A stretch of DNA of 63,290 nucleotides, taken from NCBI GenBank assembly GCA_027575805.1, contig JANBPU010000092.1, forward strand, positions 1 through 63,290. The letters are read 5' to 3'. The translations under genes were made by a program, and so were the position numbers. A model generated the notes under the pieces. The model had not been told where the DNA came from, made no database searches, and saw only the letters and a program-made list of their open reading frames with translations. This DNA comes from Mycoemilia scoparia (Eukaryota > Kickxellomycota > Kickxellomycetes > Kickxellales > Kickxellaceae). Shown in pieces: positions 1 to 12,700 of the stretch; the stretch's first letter is position 1, and each line of letters starts with the position of its first letter.

Positions 1-853
1 ATAAACTATTTTGCTATTCAAATCACACTATAAAGACAATTGTATTTGGGAAGATTTCACTAGTGATCAAGTCTATGGTAGGCCCTCACCAGATTTTGGC
101 CCAGTCATCAACCATTTTATATTCAGCTCCTAAGGGACCCATTTTACCTAAACCATTGTGAAGTATGACCTTATCCAACATAATATTCAAGCTAATTAAA
201 GTAAATTGAATTCTAGCATTATTTAGGCAATTATTTTCAAAGGATGGCCATTTACTAATAAGTAGTGGTCATTAATTTGGCTGTGGTTGTCCTTATAATC
301 GTAGGCCACCAAAATGGACCATTCAAAAATTATCATCCATTTTCCTACTGATAAAATTTATAATTATGAAATTTTATTTCCGTTTAAAGTTTAGCCAGGC
401 CATTTTCAAATAACCTGATAGGCCAATTTGTTTTCAATAAACATGCTGCAGTGCCTAACGAATGACATAACTCCCAAGGAACTTGTTGGGTCTTGGCTTC
501 AAAACTATCATTCTTACTGTGAATCCTTCAGTCCATTCATAGTGACCATTTCGTCATTATTTTCCCACTGCATTCACAATCCACTAAACCTACTTTCTCA
601 CTAGTTGCTGGGTAAAGTATAACTCTTGTTTCGGGATGGCTTCCAAACAAATTTGAAACTTTCTTTCGTATACTTTTGCAATAATAGTACAAGATCTTCT
701 GTCACTCTATAAGCGCTTTGTTTTTGCCCTTTCCTTTTCTAGCTGTACATGTATCCTCCCTGCTTCTTATTTTACCTTTTAACTATCGGGATTGTGTAAA
801 AGAATTAAATAACATCTTCAGTAACAACAACAGCAACAACAAAATACATCATT
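1..853. other. Intergenic/upstream region with a dispersed repeat copy
   Basis: No convincing coding sequence is visible. The stretch is AT-rich and holds one copy of the short dispersed repeat (about 240-345, listed separately) and several further GGCCA-containing patches up to about 430. The last 150 bases before the methyltransferase start are pyrimidine-rich and then CAA/AAC-rich, which looks like a promoter and 5' leader. A short reading frame at 718-909 overlaps the methyltransferase start in another frame and has no protein character. Confidence 0.6.
240..345 (-). repeat. Dispersed intergenic repeat, copy A
   Basis: On the minus strand this reads CCATTTTGGTGGCC, then GATTATAAGGACAACCACAG, CCAAATTAATGACCACTAC and finally AAATGGCCAT. 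It aligns with copy B along most of its length (both carry ATTTGGCTG on the plus strand and ACCAAAA downstream). Confidence 0.6.
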
Positions 854-1549
854 ATGACCGTAAAACCACCAGCATACGACAAAAAGGAGTACTGGCAAGA
901 ACGCTTTGAACAAGAACAGTCCTTCGAATGGCTGGTTGGCCCACAAAAACTTTTGCCTATCCTTGAGACAAGTGGAGTTTCCACAAAGACAAGAGTACTT
1001 CAAGTTGGATGTGGGAACTCCGAACTGGCATTCAGCTTATTCGACAATGGATACACTGATATTCTGAGCATCGACTATTGCTCAAATGTTATTGAGCGAA
1101 TGAAGGAAGAGACTGATAACCGATATGGACAAGGCTCCGATATTGTCAAGCCCAGATGGAAGGCAATGAGTGCTTTAGATTTATCAAATCTCTACGCCCC
1201 TTCACCATCATCAGGAAGAACACCGAACAATGCTGCAATGAGTGCAAATTTTGATTGTGTCCTTGATAAGGGCGCAATGGATGCAATTGCTTGTAGTGAT
1301 GATAATGACAATTCCCTGGTCAATAAAATGGAAGAACAAGTTTCTAAACTCTTGGACAAAGATGGAATTTGGATCATAGTTTCATATTCTGATTCCCGTT
1401 GGAATGAACTAAATGATGAGGCCAAAAGCAGGTGGTCCAAAAAGGTCATTTCCCTTGAAGTCACCCCAACTAACCTAGTTCAGACTCCTAATGGGCCCAT
1501 TCATCAGCCAGCTATTTACCACCATTGCTATATCCTTCATAAATTGTAG
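854..1549 (+). CDS. Class I SAM-dependent methyltransferase (EEF1A lysine methyltransferase-like)
   Basis: A complete intronless ORF of 231 residues. It opens with a Tyr-Trp-containing segment (KEYWQERF, residues 11-18), typical of the METTL10/12/13 and EEF1AKMT4 group. The SAM-binding motif I follows as VLQVGCGNSELA (about residues 48-60), then an acidic post-I loop (SIDYCSNVIERM) and the motif LDKGAMDAI, where an acidic residue precedes the Lys-Gly. These features place it in the family that methylates lysines of elongation factor 1A. The actual substrate is inferred from the family and not shown by the sequence. The start is the first ATG after a CAA/AAC-rich leader. A likely poly(A) signal AATAAA lies near 1636-1641. 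It could instead modify another protein. Confidence 0.82.
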   Translation: MTVKPPAYDKKEYWQERFEQEQSFEWLVGPQKLLPILETSGVSTKTRVLQVGCGNSELAFSLFDNGYTDILSIDYCSNVIERMKEETDNRYGQGSDIVKPRWKAMSALDLSNLYAPSPSSGRTPNNAAMSANFDCVLDKGAMDAIACSDDNDNSLVNKMEEQVSKLLDKDGIWIIVSYSDSRWNELNDEAKSRWSKKVISLEVTPTNLVQTPNGPIHQPAIYHHCYILHKL

Positions 1550-1792
1550 TTTTGTATTCTGATGAGATCAAGTTTGGATGTCCTTTAGGTTTCGTTTGTT
1601 TATTGTATTGACAGATAATAACACTATTTACCAGAAATAAAAGCAAAGAGTTGATATCTATCAACAAGTTCCCAATTATTATTGTTCTTATTTTTCAAAA
1701 TGGATTCCCATAAAGATTTTAATTGTTTTTTGATTAGTTTCAGTATTGTATAAAATCTAAAGGCGACTGAAATAAAATTTCGAAAGCAAGAT

Positions 1793-2935
1793 ATGCGACC
1801 AACCAGGGAACAGATAGAGCACTACCGTCGATATGGATTTCTGATAGTGATTAATTTCTTGAGCGCTTGTGAGTTAGAATCACTTAAAGAGGAAGCACAG
1901 ATCTTGATCAATCATTGCTACGAAAACACGGGAGATGAGCTAGAAGAGATGTGGGGGAATGTAATAGGTAAGAGAGATATTTGGATAAGTCCATGAAGCG
2001 AAAAATAAATACAATCAGATCAGCAGTTTATCAAATGTTTATTTATGAACACAATTAGAGCCATTTGGCTGTGATTACTTCAGCAGCGAGGAGTTGACGT
2101 TGGAAAGCAGGATATGTCCAAACCAGTTCAAAAATACTCGAGAAAAGTTACATCCAAGTACTCCTCAAATAATATTAGAAAAGTATGGAAAGTTTGCAAA
2201 ATCTTTGCTTACTTGTAGTCATTCTATCAACAAAGATCAGATGAGTATGACATACTTTGTAAGTAATATAAATTAGCGCCTTGGACACCATGGATGAAAA
2301 CTACTATACTAAAATACCAGTCCTATTATTAATACATAGCTAAATGATCAGTATATTGTGAAGCCCCCGAACTCATCAGCTAGCTTTGAATGGCACCAGG
2401 TAAAAGTTGTTTTTAATAGCGATAATGAACTGAGATTATTTCATTTCCAACATCAAGCACTCGAACTTTTCTTTTCGGTGTATAAATGTATTAGGATGGT
2501 CAATATCATAAATCATTGAGGGAAGATAATACTATGGTTAGTTGTTGGAGTCCTCTACAAGATGTGAACATTGTAAGTAGTCTTAATTCAATGGCAGGCT
2601 CATAAAGGATCAGGTTCACAATTATTTTTATAAACCTATAGAATAATGGCACACTGTTAATAGAACCGTTACCAAAATCAGGATATCCAAAAGCCAGGCC
2701 CAGTCTAGATAATATAACTCAAACATCAAATAAGTTATATATGCTGGATCCACAAGCACCGTTTGTATGTGAAATGAAAGCCAGATCAGTAATATTTATA
2801 TCTGGGGATCTATTCCATTGTAGTGTTCCAAACAAAGACAGCAAATTCCGGATCAGTTTCATGCCGCAATTTACTACGAGCCAGACAAGGGATGATATAA
2901 CTGGCAAACCTATCGCCAGCTGCATACCAATATAA
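1793..2935 (+). CDS. Phytanoyl-CoA dioxygenase (PhyH) family oxygenase, five exons
   Basis: Assembled exons are 1793-1967, 2059-2258, 2340-2399, 2495-2572 and 2642-2935, giving 268 residues. Every intron begins GTA and ends AG, and the frame is continuous. The product is a non-haem Fe(II)/2-oxoglutarate oxygenase of the PhyH type. The iron-binding HxD is in the sequence FEWHQDGQYH across the exon 3/4 junction. The distal His is in GDLFHCSVPN, and the 2-oxoglutarate-binding Arg is in KFRISFMPQF close to the end. The N-terminal helix RPTREQIEHYRRYGFLIV is also typical. At 268 residues it is a normal length for small PhyH proteins. Substrate unknown: it may be a lipid, a small metabolite or a toxin-type compound. 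Four introns in 1.1 kb makes it unusually intron-dense for this window. Confidence 0.82.
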
Positions 2936-3091
2936 TATTAAAAGCAACTTGTCTCAAAAAAGTAGGTCAATTAGAGTGTTTATAGTTTACAGGATATAAA
3001 TTTAAAGTAAATAAGCAAATTTGGCATATATATATATATCCAACAGGAAAATATCAAAATGAAAAACCAAAACAAACAAATGTGATACACC

Positions 3092-4147
3092 TTAATCCTT
3101 TGGATCCCCGATACCATCAGCATTAATAGCGAATACAGCCTCAGCTTCAGGCAAGCATGGGGAGTCGTAGATCTTGCAAATTCTTGTTTCTCCACGACCT
3201 TTGCGTAGGTACAATCTTGTAGTTGATGCATGAGCAATGATGTTACCACCAATGGGTTTTTTTGGGTCTGCAGCAAACATAGCAGCAGCACCATCCACCT
3301 GGGCCACAACTTGGTTTGTAATTACAACAGCTACGCCAAACTCATCAGCAAGACGCAAGAGCATTCTCAAAAAGCGAGCCAAATGCATTTGCCTAGCAGC
3401 CAACTCACCACGGCCAGAAAAGTCGGTACGATATAGAGAGGTTGCAGAATCGACAATAAGCAAAGCAAACCTTGATTCAGACATCATAGAGCTGGCTTGA
3501 ATAAGCAATGATGTTTGGTGGTCAGTGTTATACGCCCTAGCAATCGCAATATTCTCAAGGACTTCGTCGCCATTCATTCCATATTTCTGAGCAATTTGCA
3601 AAATACGATCTGATCTGAATGTGGCCTCAGTATCGATGTACAGACACTTTCCTTCTCCGCCATTCATATCAATAGGCAATTGACACGTTACTGCCAGAGT
3701 ATGGCATAACTGACTTTTACCCGTCCTGAATTCTCCAAAGATTTCTGTGATTGATCCAGTTTCGATACCTCCGCCCAAAAGCTTGTCCAATTCCTTGGAG
3801 CCTGTTGAAATTGTGACCAATTCTGCTCGCCGCTGATGATACTCTGATGCAGTGGTGAAGCCCATTGGAACCAGCTTGGTGGCCTCATTGATGATCTTGT
3901 CTACCTTCGCTTCAGCAAAGCCCTTGATAGTCAATAGCTGCTTGCGTGGAGTATAGGCCACTGCTTCAATCGTATAGTATCCAGCTTCCAAAAGCTTTTT
4001 TACATCATTTGCACTTATTCCGACCTCTTCAAGTCTTTGAATTGGGATGGGTCCAGTAAGCCCTTCCTCCTCTTCTTCCTCAACTTCCTGACCCTCAACT
4101 TCTTCAACAAAGTCTTCCTCTTCTTGCTGAGCTGCAGACTGCCTCAT
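3092..4147 (-). CDS. RAD51: RAD51 recombinase
   Basis: An intronless gene of 351 residues coding for the eukaryotic RecA-type strand-exchange protein, which forms filaments on single-stranded DNA in homologous recombination. An acidic N-terminus (residues 9-29) is followed by the helix-hairpin-helix DNA-binding domain (about 32-95). The Walker A motif GEFRTGKS is at 138-145 and Walker B LLIVD at 229-233. The ATP-cap and loop region follows, including the conserved [10 protein letters not shown] segment. The end, [11 protein letters not shown], matches the family. I chose the ATG at 4147 (MRQSAAQQ) because the 17 residues upstream in frame do not resemble Rad51. It is Rad51 rather than Dmc1 judging by length and the acidic N-terminus, but paralogues were not compared. 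It converges with the PhyH gene. Confidence 0.95.
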   Translation of the reverse strand: MRQSAAQQEEEDFVEEVEGQEVEEEEEEGLTGPIPIQRLEEVGISANDVKKLLEAGYYTIEAVAYTPRKQLLTIKGFAEAKVDKIINEATKLVPMGFTTASEYHQRRAELVTISTGSKELDKLLGGGIETGSITEIFGEFRTGKSQLCHTLAVTCQLPIDMNGGEGKCLYIDTEATFRSDRILQIAQKYGMNGDEVLENIAIARAYNTDHQTSLLIQASSMMSESRFALLIVDSATSLYRTDFSGRGELAARQMHLARFLRMLLRLADEFGVAVVITNQVVAQVDGAAAMFAADPKKPIGGNIIAHASTTRLYLRKGRGETRICKIYDSPCLPEAEAVFAINADGIGDPKD

Positions 4148-4808
4148 GATTTTTATATGCGGATAAAGGGTATTCGGTTTAATATGCGTGAGTGGCAAAG
4201 AGCAAGAGTGATAAATTTATAAACGTTTATATATCAAACAAAAATCACTACTGGATATATTCACAGTGGCTGAATGATAGATATATGTATATATACACTG
4301 ATGGAAATAGTTTTGTAGAGCCAAAAGATACACTTCATTTCAAACTCTTCCCACTTTTCTCTGCTGCTTTATTGCTTTTTTCTATCAGTCCCCTGCCTTG
4401 ATACATGCTTTCTATAGTCTTCTGATCTATTCAACTCTGGTTGGCTATCCTGAGGGTCATCCTGTGCTTTTCGCATCATCAAAAAATTAATCATCCAATC
4501 ATTCGAGTCGGTTGATATTATTACTGTGACATCTTTCCCACTGAACCATTCTACCGCGTTATTTTCGTGAATCTATGCTGCGGTGATCAATTGTAATTTA
4601 ATTTCGTGCTATAGATCATGGCCATCTACAAGAAGCATTATTCATGGGAAAAAAGCACTTGGAAAATAGGTCATTTATCATAAACAGACCTTAAAGGCAA
4701 TATTTTGGAGTTCATATAATGTCACAATGATTACAAATTGAGTTTAACAAGCTTTTATTAGTGTTATCTTTTTTAAATGTCTTGGAAAGCACGAATAATA
4801 AAAATAGA
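4148..4808. other. Intergenic region between RAD51 and HIKESHI
   Basis: About 660 bases containing the RAD51 upstream region and the HIKESHI 3' end, both on the minus strand. It is AT-rich with scattered TATA-like strings near 4200-4300. I looked for the cell-cycle MCB box ACGCGT and saw only a near match (ACCGCGTT, about 4553). No other gene is visible. Confidence 0.5.
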
Positions 4809-5885
4809 TTAATTGTTGAGTTTAAGTCCCCATGTAGGGTTCATCTTGATTTTTCTTATGAATTGCTCATACCACTCATCAAACACTTTTGTAGGAATGA
4901 CTTCGCCCTGAAGAATAGCAGTCAAAGGTTGGAGCTGATCTGGAGGAACTGCAGCCTGGAGTTGTTGTAAGAGCTGATTGAGGTTGGCTGCTGTCGATGC
5001 AGGAAGCTGGCTTGAATATGGCTTCGAATATGAAATCACGAATTCACGAAGATTGGTTAAAGCGTTTTGCGACCATTGTTGGGCGAGTTGTGGCACCATT
5101 TCATTGATATTTCCTGGTTTGATTGGAACCAACATTTGAGAACTTGACGAGGCACCTGATTGACCCACACCGCCATTATTGTTAGCAATACCAGACTTGG
5201 CTTTTGATTCAGTAATAGTTTGTTGGACCATTTCTATGGGTTCTATGGAGATTCCTAACTCGACTATATCTGCTGCATTGGGATTGTTTGCACTAGTGTC
5301 ATTGATATTTGTGGATTTTAGTCTGAATATTGCGCTTGGTTTTTCGTTAGAAATCCTATAAAATTGACACGAATGGCATAATGTTGGTTAGAGCTTTAGT
5401 AAATGGCACTCAGTTTATAGTGTTCAGGTCAGATGCTATTCATATGGAAAAAACTATTTACAAATAACTTACATCCCAAGTAGTTGCCATTCTTTATTTG
5501 GCCATAGAAGGTGGACTGTAGCAGCGTATCCCGGCTGAAAAGGTTGGGTTCCCAGTAAAAATACAACAATGTGGTTTATATTTGCAGCATCAGGTAGATC
5601 AAAGACATATTTTGTTGTGTCGACTTGTCGGGGATTTGTGTTTACCTATATGGCACAATTTTGGAATAAATATGATATTTTAGTCATCTGATAGGTATTT
5701 GATTTATTCAAGTCAAAGATGAATTGTGCATGTATGCTTTTTGGTCATAGGTTTTTGCTCTTTTGGTAACAAGCCAAGTTTTCTTACTAGAATGACTACT
5801 GATAGAAGCATTATTGTATATGGGAATAAAATTTGTAAAAGTATGGCTACCGTACCAGTTTACCCGCAACTATACACCCAAGCAT
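4809..5885 (-). CDS. HIKESHI: Hikeshi/OPI10 family nuclear import carrier, three exons
   Basis: Exons on the minus strand are 5885-5856, 5645-5473 and 5355-4809, which splice in frame to 249 residues. Hikeshi carries Hsp70 into the nucleus during heat stress. The 30-base first exon encodes MLGCIVAGKL, equivalent to the family's conserved N-terminus. Exon 2 carries YVFDLPDAANINHIVVFLLG and a hydrophobic core ending WQLLG. Exon 3 continues with ISNEKPSAIFRLK and ends in the conserved helical C-terminus containing KVFDEWYEQFIRKI. Compared with the human protein, which is near 200 residues, it has two low-complexity insertions: an Asn/Ala-rich one after RLKS and a Gly/Ser/Asn-rich one near the middle. 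Family assignment is strong. The exact first exon is inferred from homology and splice signals. Confidence 0.88.
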
Positions 5886-6166
5886 TGTAAAAAAGAAGCG
5901 TCTAAATGTATAAAATAACAAATTGAGAAGAAAAACGCGGTTGTGAGGTCATCAGCAGCTTGTAGGTTTAAATTTCTTGTTGTAATAGGTTTGGATCTGA
6001 TCAGAATTAGCGACCATTTTCGGGAAGATTCTGGATCAAAACACGAAAATGTCCATTAGAAGCACAAAACAATTATGGCTATAAGGTGCGTCGAAATAAA
6101 TGGATTGTATTCTGTGACCACTAATTTATGTCTATTCAAAGGCTATATTATGTCCCAATTTGGTGG

Positions 6167-6680
6167 TCAGTCACTTTGAACCTGACTCTCAGTCTCACTG
6201 AGGGAATTGACAATGCCTTGATGGTATGAAGCCTTGATTGACGAAGTCATTTCTCCAAAGGTTTGCAATTGTCGTAGGTTGTTATCAAAGTGTAGAGCAT
6301 AAACAAAGGGCACCATTACTACTTTTTCTTAAAATGGTCGAATAATAACTGAGGCCAGATAAGTCAACAATTTGAGGGTCCTCTCTTTTTATAGAGGCAG
6401 ATTAACTACGAATCTCTTTTGTGGCTAATATGAAGTAAAATCCGGTCTTAAAAAATTCCAGATATTATACACAATACAAGCTCGAATTGAAAAGCTTCTC
6501 TCTGAACCTTAATAACATTTACTATTTGCATTTCTGATGGGAAAAATACCTGTAATTTTGATCCAGAAACTTTATTAACAACTAAACCATAATACTGTGG
6601 CCCTAGCATAGGAGCTAAAATTAACTTCATCATGACTAATTTCAGCTTTCTCCAGACATTTTGTTATTTTTGACGCCGCA
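6167..6680 (-). CDS. Doubtful small spliced gene, unrecognised
   Basis: The minus strand between HIKESHI and the Tao3-like gene holds two ORF blocks that could be exons. The first is 6633-6448, containing QYYGLVVNKVSGSKLQVFF. The second is 6316-6167, a 49-residue frame ending SLSETESQVQSD and a stop. A possible intron lies between them, with GT donors near 6475 and AG acceptors near 6330-6440, but I could not settle a unique splice path. The sequence could encode a small OB-fold-like or coiled-coil protein, but I recognise no family. It may also be a chance ORF in a divergent promoter. Confidence 0.25.
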
Positions 6681-6691
6681 ACACAATTGTT

Positions 6692-6711
6692 TATATATAT
6701 ATATATATATT
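6692..6711. repeat. (TA)n microsatellite in the leader of the Tao3-like gene
   Basis: A clean alternating TA run that lies 40 bases upstream of the chosen ATG at 6753. Similar runs occur close to other start codons in this window. Confidence 0.9.
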
Positions 6712-6752
6712 TACATTTACCCACTCAGAGGCTTCATTATATTTCAGAGCAA

Positions 6753-9700
6753 ATGAGTGAGTCTAAAAATAAGCCAAAGCAATCTTTGAATTCAAGAGAC
6801 GATGAACTAATGCACAAAAACACACAAGGCACATTGCAGTCACATTCAGAGAAAAGCACACCAAATAAAAGGCTCATTTCTCAGAACGAACCGCTCAAGA
6901 AAAACCCCTTTGGTAACTATAACCTAGCTGATGCCCAGATATTACCAATACCACAAAAACAGGTTCAAAATTCACATAATGATGTAATTGGGGGTGGTGG
7001 TGATGATGATAATGATGATGATCAGTTCTCACCATATATACCTGGATCGAAGCCATTCCTAACTAAGCCAATAAGGCGTGGTGCCACAGAGCGAGATTTT
7101 AGGACGTCTGCTATTAACTCACCTTTCCAAGGTTATTCTTTGATGAATGCACAGGAAACAACTAATAGCCATGTGGGCGGGGATGAAGGAAACCACTTGT
7201 ACAATAGGAAACTTTCGCACCAAGAAAGCACAACTCCAATGTCAGACCAATACGGAACTATATTTGAACTTCCGAAATCGACGGACATGGCTATTGACCT
7301 CAACGCAATAAACCTCAATTCCATAAACAGTAGATATCCGAGTGGAATTGATTTGGGGAACACCGGATATGTGGCTCCTGTAGCCGATTTGCCACAGCTT
7401 GACATTAACTACGGAGTTTATGATGATGAGGATGATGAAGATGAAAGCAATTCTGAAGTAAAAGCATCTAGACCAAATCCCAAGGGACCCGATTATAAAA
7501 TGGAGAACTCTCCTGTCTCATCATCTTGGGTAGATGCAGGTGCCTCTCCAAGCACATATCGAGAAGATTCTGCTGTCACGCCAATACTGGCACCAGAATG
7601 GGGAGTCAAGTTTCCTATTTCAAATGCATCACAAGATACAGAAGGACTTTCTATTAGCAATCCGGGGGATAAGTCGGTCTTGTCCGAAAATCCAAAGGTT
7701 TTTAGGAGCAAAAGTGTTGAGCCAACTGCAGGAAAAAACCTTAACAGATATGGTAAGTAAACCACAATGCAGTCCTGAGTAAATACACAATTAATTTGTA
7801 TTCTAATGGGGTTCCTTAAATAAAACTATGATATAGAAAATACACCTACCTCGAATTTATATCCTGCCAATGAAGCTGGTTATAATGACGCTGAATATCA
7901 AGGTATTGACGATCGGGAGCAAATAGAAGAATATACAGTTCGGTCGATGTATGAACGATTTAAGATTCAGGCCCAAAAGAAACTAGACGCAGTGGTCTCG
8001 ACAAGGTTTGAAAAGGAGCCTGACTTTAGCTTATATCTGGACTATGGAGTAGACCCCACAATGGATGCGCTTTTAGATGCGCTTGGGCGCTTGGCTAGGC
8101 GGAAGCCATTGACTGTCATTGAGCTGCTTCTTGTATGGCGCAAAACGACAGTAGAGCCACTAGGAAATCCTACTAGTGCTTCCAGTGATAGATATGGTAG
8201 CCAGGGAGACGATCCTAGTGTTGGAGGTGCCAGAAATGAATTAAACAACACAGACCCATCATTTGCATCAAGGCTTAATTATATTATAAAGGAAAGAAAG
8301 TCTCTTGCATCGGTGTATATACTTTGTCGAGCGTTGATTGCCGTTGTGAAGCATCTAGACTCGGTTCATATTGAGGGAGATCTTGGGGATAGGCTCGAAG
8401 ACATCGTTTTCAGTCAAGTACAGAATGCACGACCAGAGAACCTACGCGCATCAAAGAATCGCAGGCGTATCCAAGATTTGTATGCCCAGCTTATTGGTCG
8501 CATTTCAAGGCTTCGCTTTGTCTCAATGAGCGACAGGTTTATAGCCGAGCTAGAGCGTATACCGCGAACTCCTGGTGTTACCGATGATGAGATAATTATC
8601 CTGATACGCAGTATGCGCTATCTAGAGTTGAGGCTGTATCCTATCAGTGCCTTGGAAGAAAGCTCTCAGTTTTTATTGAGTTGTGCCAAGTTTTACTCCA
8701 GGACATCGGGTAGTCTGCGTCTCAAGCACGCATGGGCAAGTACCCTGACCAACCTGTTAATGCCAATAGCAGCGGTAGCTGATGCTGAAGTAAACATCCC
8801 GGATTTAGTGCAAGCTATAGAGATAATCCAAGCAAAGGCATCCAAGATGTGCCTGAAAGTCCATCATATAAATGTCGCATTTCCACTAGCCGCCGCAACT
8901 CTTTGTATGAGCCGAAAGGAAGTTTTCCAACAGCGTTGGCAAACATTGCTCGAGCAGTGCATACAGAGATTAAAGGACAAACAGCTAAGGAAGATTTCAA
9001 TGGACACTATATGCCGTTTGCTTTGGACCTACTTTTTCCGTTATTCAGAACCAAATTCAATTACAGTGCGGAAAATAGAGAATATGTACCGAATCTTCTT
9101 CCCAGCAACAAAGGCTTACGCATGGCCAAAGACCGTGCCATTGGACTATTTCGTGTACTTTTTAACCTGCACAGGCTGCTACAACTTTGACTTCTCGATG
9201 ACCAACCATTATCACTATTTGCTCCAGATGGACAAGAACCTGATTGGATTCAAGTCCTTTTCTGGGGCGGATCAAAGTGATAACGAAGGGATGTCCGAGA
9301 ATCAGGCCCAGGCATTTAGGGCTGCGATAGCCCGCTCTATCCAGGCCTCAAGCACAATAGTAGAATCTATTAACCCAATAAAAGTATCCTTGGCATATCT
9401 CACAATAGTCCGTATCGGTGTTGTTTTGTCTCAACAAAGTTCCAAAAAATACCCACCTTTCCTTTCAATGGATGACTTGTTACCACCGGACGAGTTCTTT
9501 GAGAATAGTCTGGACTATGGTGAGGACGTTGATGAAAAGACCAGCAGCTCATGGAAGAGTTTAGAAAAAGCAAGCATCGATCCGCAACTATTACCTCAAA
9601 ATGTCCAGACATCCATAAAGATGGTTGCAAGGACAGCCACATGCTACTTTATGGCGATTCAAGACCTGTTTAGATCCTCGATAATCAAAAACCACCCACA

Positions 9701-12700
9701 ATCTTACCACGAATGGACAAACTACATGAAGAATGCATACGACTTCCCAATGCCCCACCTCATTCAGCATAGCTGGAATAGCTTTTCTCACGAGTTACTT
9801 CAACAGCACTTGCCACCAGTTTCAAGAGAGAGATCGAAGTGGTCAGCTCTGGATAAGTTTTCTGGATCTTCGAGGGGTGAGCAGAGCACTTCTATTCTTT
9901 ATGATCGGGAGTCCGCTTCTTCGGGTCTTGCTGGGATCTCTTATGGTGGAGCTGAGGCTGGCTCGGCTAGTAGAAATGTTTATAAGGCTCAACCAAGTGG
10001 ACTGAGGTATGATGCAGTTGATTATCCGCAAGCTTCATACAAAGGGGGTAGTAATATTTCTGAAATTCACCACCAAGGAAACCAGGATGTCTATCCATAT
10101 GACCCTTCATCATCATCATCTAAGTGGCTAAAGACAAGCACTTTGGTTTCATTGGGATCGATTCGTGAGATGGCAGCGAGATATCCACGAAGACAGCAAC
10201 CATATGTGGACTATATAAGATACTTTACGAGTACTATACCAAAGGTGCCATATCTGTGGGACCTGTTAGACCATCAGCAGTTATTAGATATTCTTGTGCA
10301 AAACTTTATGCATACTGATTTCGACCTTGCGGAAAGCTCAAGGCGTGCGATTCTTGACCTCTTGGACTCCTCAGGACAAAAATCGACGCCGTTTGTAGAC
10401 GAACCTGGGAACCCAAAGCGGGTGAAAGCCCTATTCCAGGTTGCGAGCAGGCTATCCCTAATGTTCCGGCACATAGATGATCGTCTAAGTGCACTACTTG
10501 CGGGTGGTCTGTTCAAACTTGACGGAACTGGTCCTTCCAGCCGCCTGCACCAAAGTATGGCAAAATACAGCCCATTTCCTAGCTGGCACACATCACATTC
10601 GTCAAGCTCATGGCCAAGTTCTGCCAAAACGATCACTACGTCCGTATCCGAAAAGATACCTACGCAAAGCCATGGCGGAGTTGCAGGGGGTCTGGAAATA
10701 CATCCAAGCGGAGGTCAGGTAGTCGACAATGATTCAGACAGTGACTCTAATATACCTGAGCCCAAGCAAAAGTCTATAAAGCAGGTGTATCATGCCACTG
10801 GTCAGGAAAATGAGCTTACTGGCGGATTCCTACACTTTTGGCTTGAAATTCTTCAACTTCTGGAAAAGGCATTAAAAGATTGGTTAGCAAGTGCCGATGC
10901 CAAACCGATTCCCTCCCACGACCTGCTCATAGGTGAGAGTATCATATCGCCCCCAGCAAATTCTCGTGGTCGCTCTTCATCTATACAGCAAAGTCCGAAT
11001 GTTGCTGGAACTGCATTCAGCGAATGGGTAAAGCTGCTCGACATTTTGGACTCAAATTCCATTATCATCGTCTGCAATCCGTCACCGCTGATCAGGTGGT
11101 TTGGAGGAAAGCTGCTGTTGCAATCCCAAACCATTGCTCAGGCATTGTGCACTCTACTAACACCAACATCCCCTGTAGTTGGCTCTCTGCGCCCATCACT
11201 TTTCAAGCTCCTTGAGACCATCAGGGTTGATGTTCCCAGTGCCAGCCACCGCCGGCACTTTTCTTCTCGGGGATCAGAGGGATTAGTAGATGGCGGACTG
11301 TGGGGTGAACCTGACTGGTCTGCGCCATTCCCTTCACTTGATGCTTCAAAAGATAAATTGTCAAACAACCCCAAGAGCTACCTTCTAAGACAAAAGCAAG
11401 GAAGAGGTGTTAAAGTGGCAATTGGTGAGCTTGCAGTCAGCCTGTCGGACTTTGATCAGCGCCTGTGGTTGCTGGAGTTACCCAACTTTATTAAAAAGGG
11501 CGTACAGATACAGCCAGATATATTTTCGATGGCCAGAGCAATGGCTTGCCAGAGACTATGTGATCTGTGTCCTTCAATATCTCAACTGTCAGAAGCATCG
11601 CCAAAGCTGCCAAGTGTTCTAACTAGACATGGTAGCGGGGCAGGTGCATCAAGTGGACTTGCGGATACATCCTCCATGTCTGGCAATCAGGGCGGAACTA
11701 CTGGTGGAGGGCAAGCAGGCGCTACTGGAGGCAGCATTTCTGGCGGAGGTATGCCAAGCACCTCTAGTGGCGGAAAGTCTGGTGGACAACCCGGCGGTCT
11801 CGGTTCTGGTACTTCAGAGCTTTTTGAAGTCTTTTGCACCTATCTGCTTCTTGGCATCACCTCCATTGGTGTAACCGAACAAACTACAAACCTGGGCTCC
11901 AATACCAACTTCAATAGTGGCAGTGGTTCAAAAGGCACTAGTAACAAGCTCCTGAACGCCGTCAGGCAGCTAACTCGTGCAAAGTTACTATCATCAAAAT
12001 CTGGAAAGCGAGATATGAGTGCTGGAGAGATCAGCATTGGCCGTTTAGTCCGCCTAGTCATGCCTTTCTTGTATAGTGAGAACTCTTCGATAAGACAGGG
12101 ACTTGTCGTTTCTCTTTCCAATATTCCTCCAATGTACCTTCCTGAACTCATAGCTGAACTCAAGCCTGCTAGCGCTGTAGTTGCAAAGGATAATCTTCAA
12201 AGGTTGGCCCAGTGGAAGCACAACTCCCATCATATATCTGGAAGCTCGAAGAGCTCGAAAACAAGTGGCTATTCTAAACGAACAGACAAGTTTAGGTTGT
12301 CCCTTACCCAGCTACACAAACTGGTTGCAAGAAACTTGGACTACATTATGCCTAATGGGAAGCCACTTAAACTTCATGAGGGAGTCGTGTCTGGATTGAT
12401 AGGCTACATCCAGGAAACACGCACATTCCTTTCCGAAAAATCTGTACAGGCAGATTGGGAGCACCAGAAGCTCCGAATTAACTTTTGTGAACTGGTAGAA
12501 GCACTTTATTATCACATCTCATACGCACATGTTCCGCAATCATATCTTGACAAAACTGTTGACAAGAAGGGAGGAGATTCGATACCAAGCAGAGGAAAAC
12601 GCGATACCCTCACTCCATTGATCTCGGTTACTTCGCCCTATGGAGCACCTACCAATAGTTCCAAAGAGAAGCTTGGAAGCCATTCATCTCTTGGATCAAA

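Noticed and set aside
2051..2075. ATTTGGCTGTGATTAC string resembling the dispersed repeat
   Set aside because: It is the start of exon 2 of the PhyH gene and encodes the family-like PFGCDYF; the resemblance covers only about 16 bases.
4553..4560. MCB (ACGCGT) cell-cycle element upstream of RAD51
   Set aside because: Only a near match (ACCGCGTT) is present; the core is not intact.
6150..6180. TTTGGTGGTCA string as a fifth copy of the dispersed repeat
   Set aside because: Only about 12-15 bases resemble the core, and the flanks do not align with the four accepted copies.
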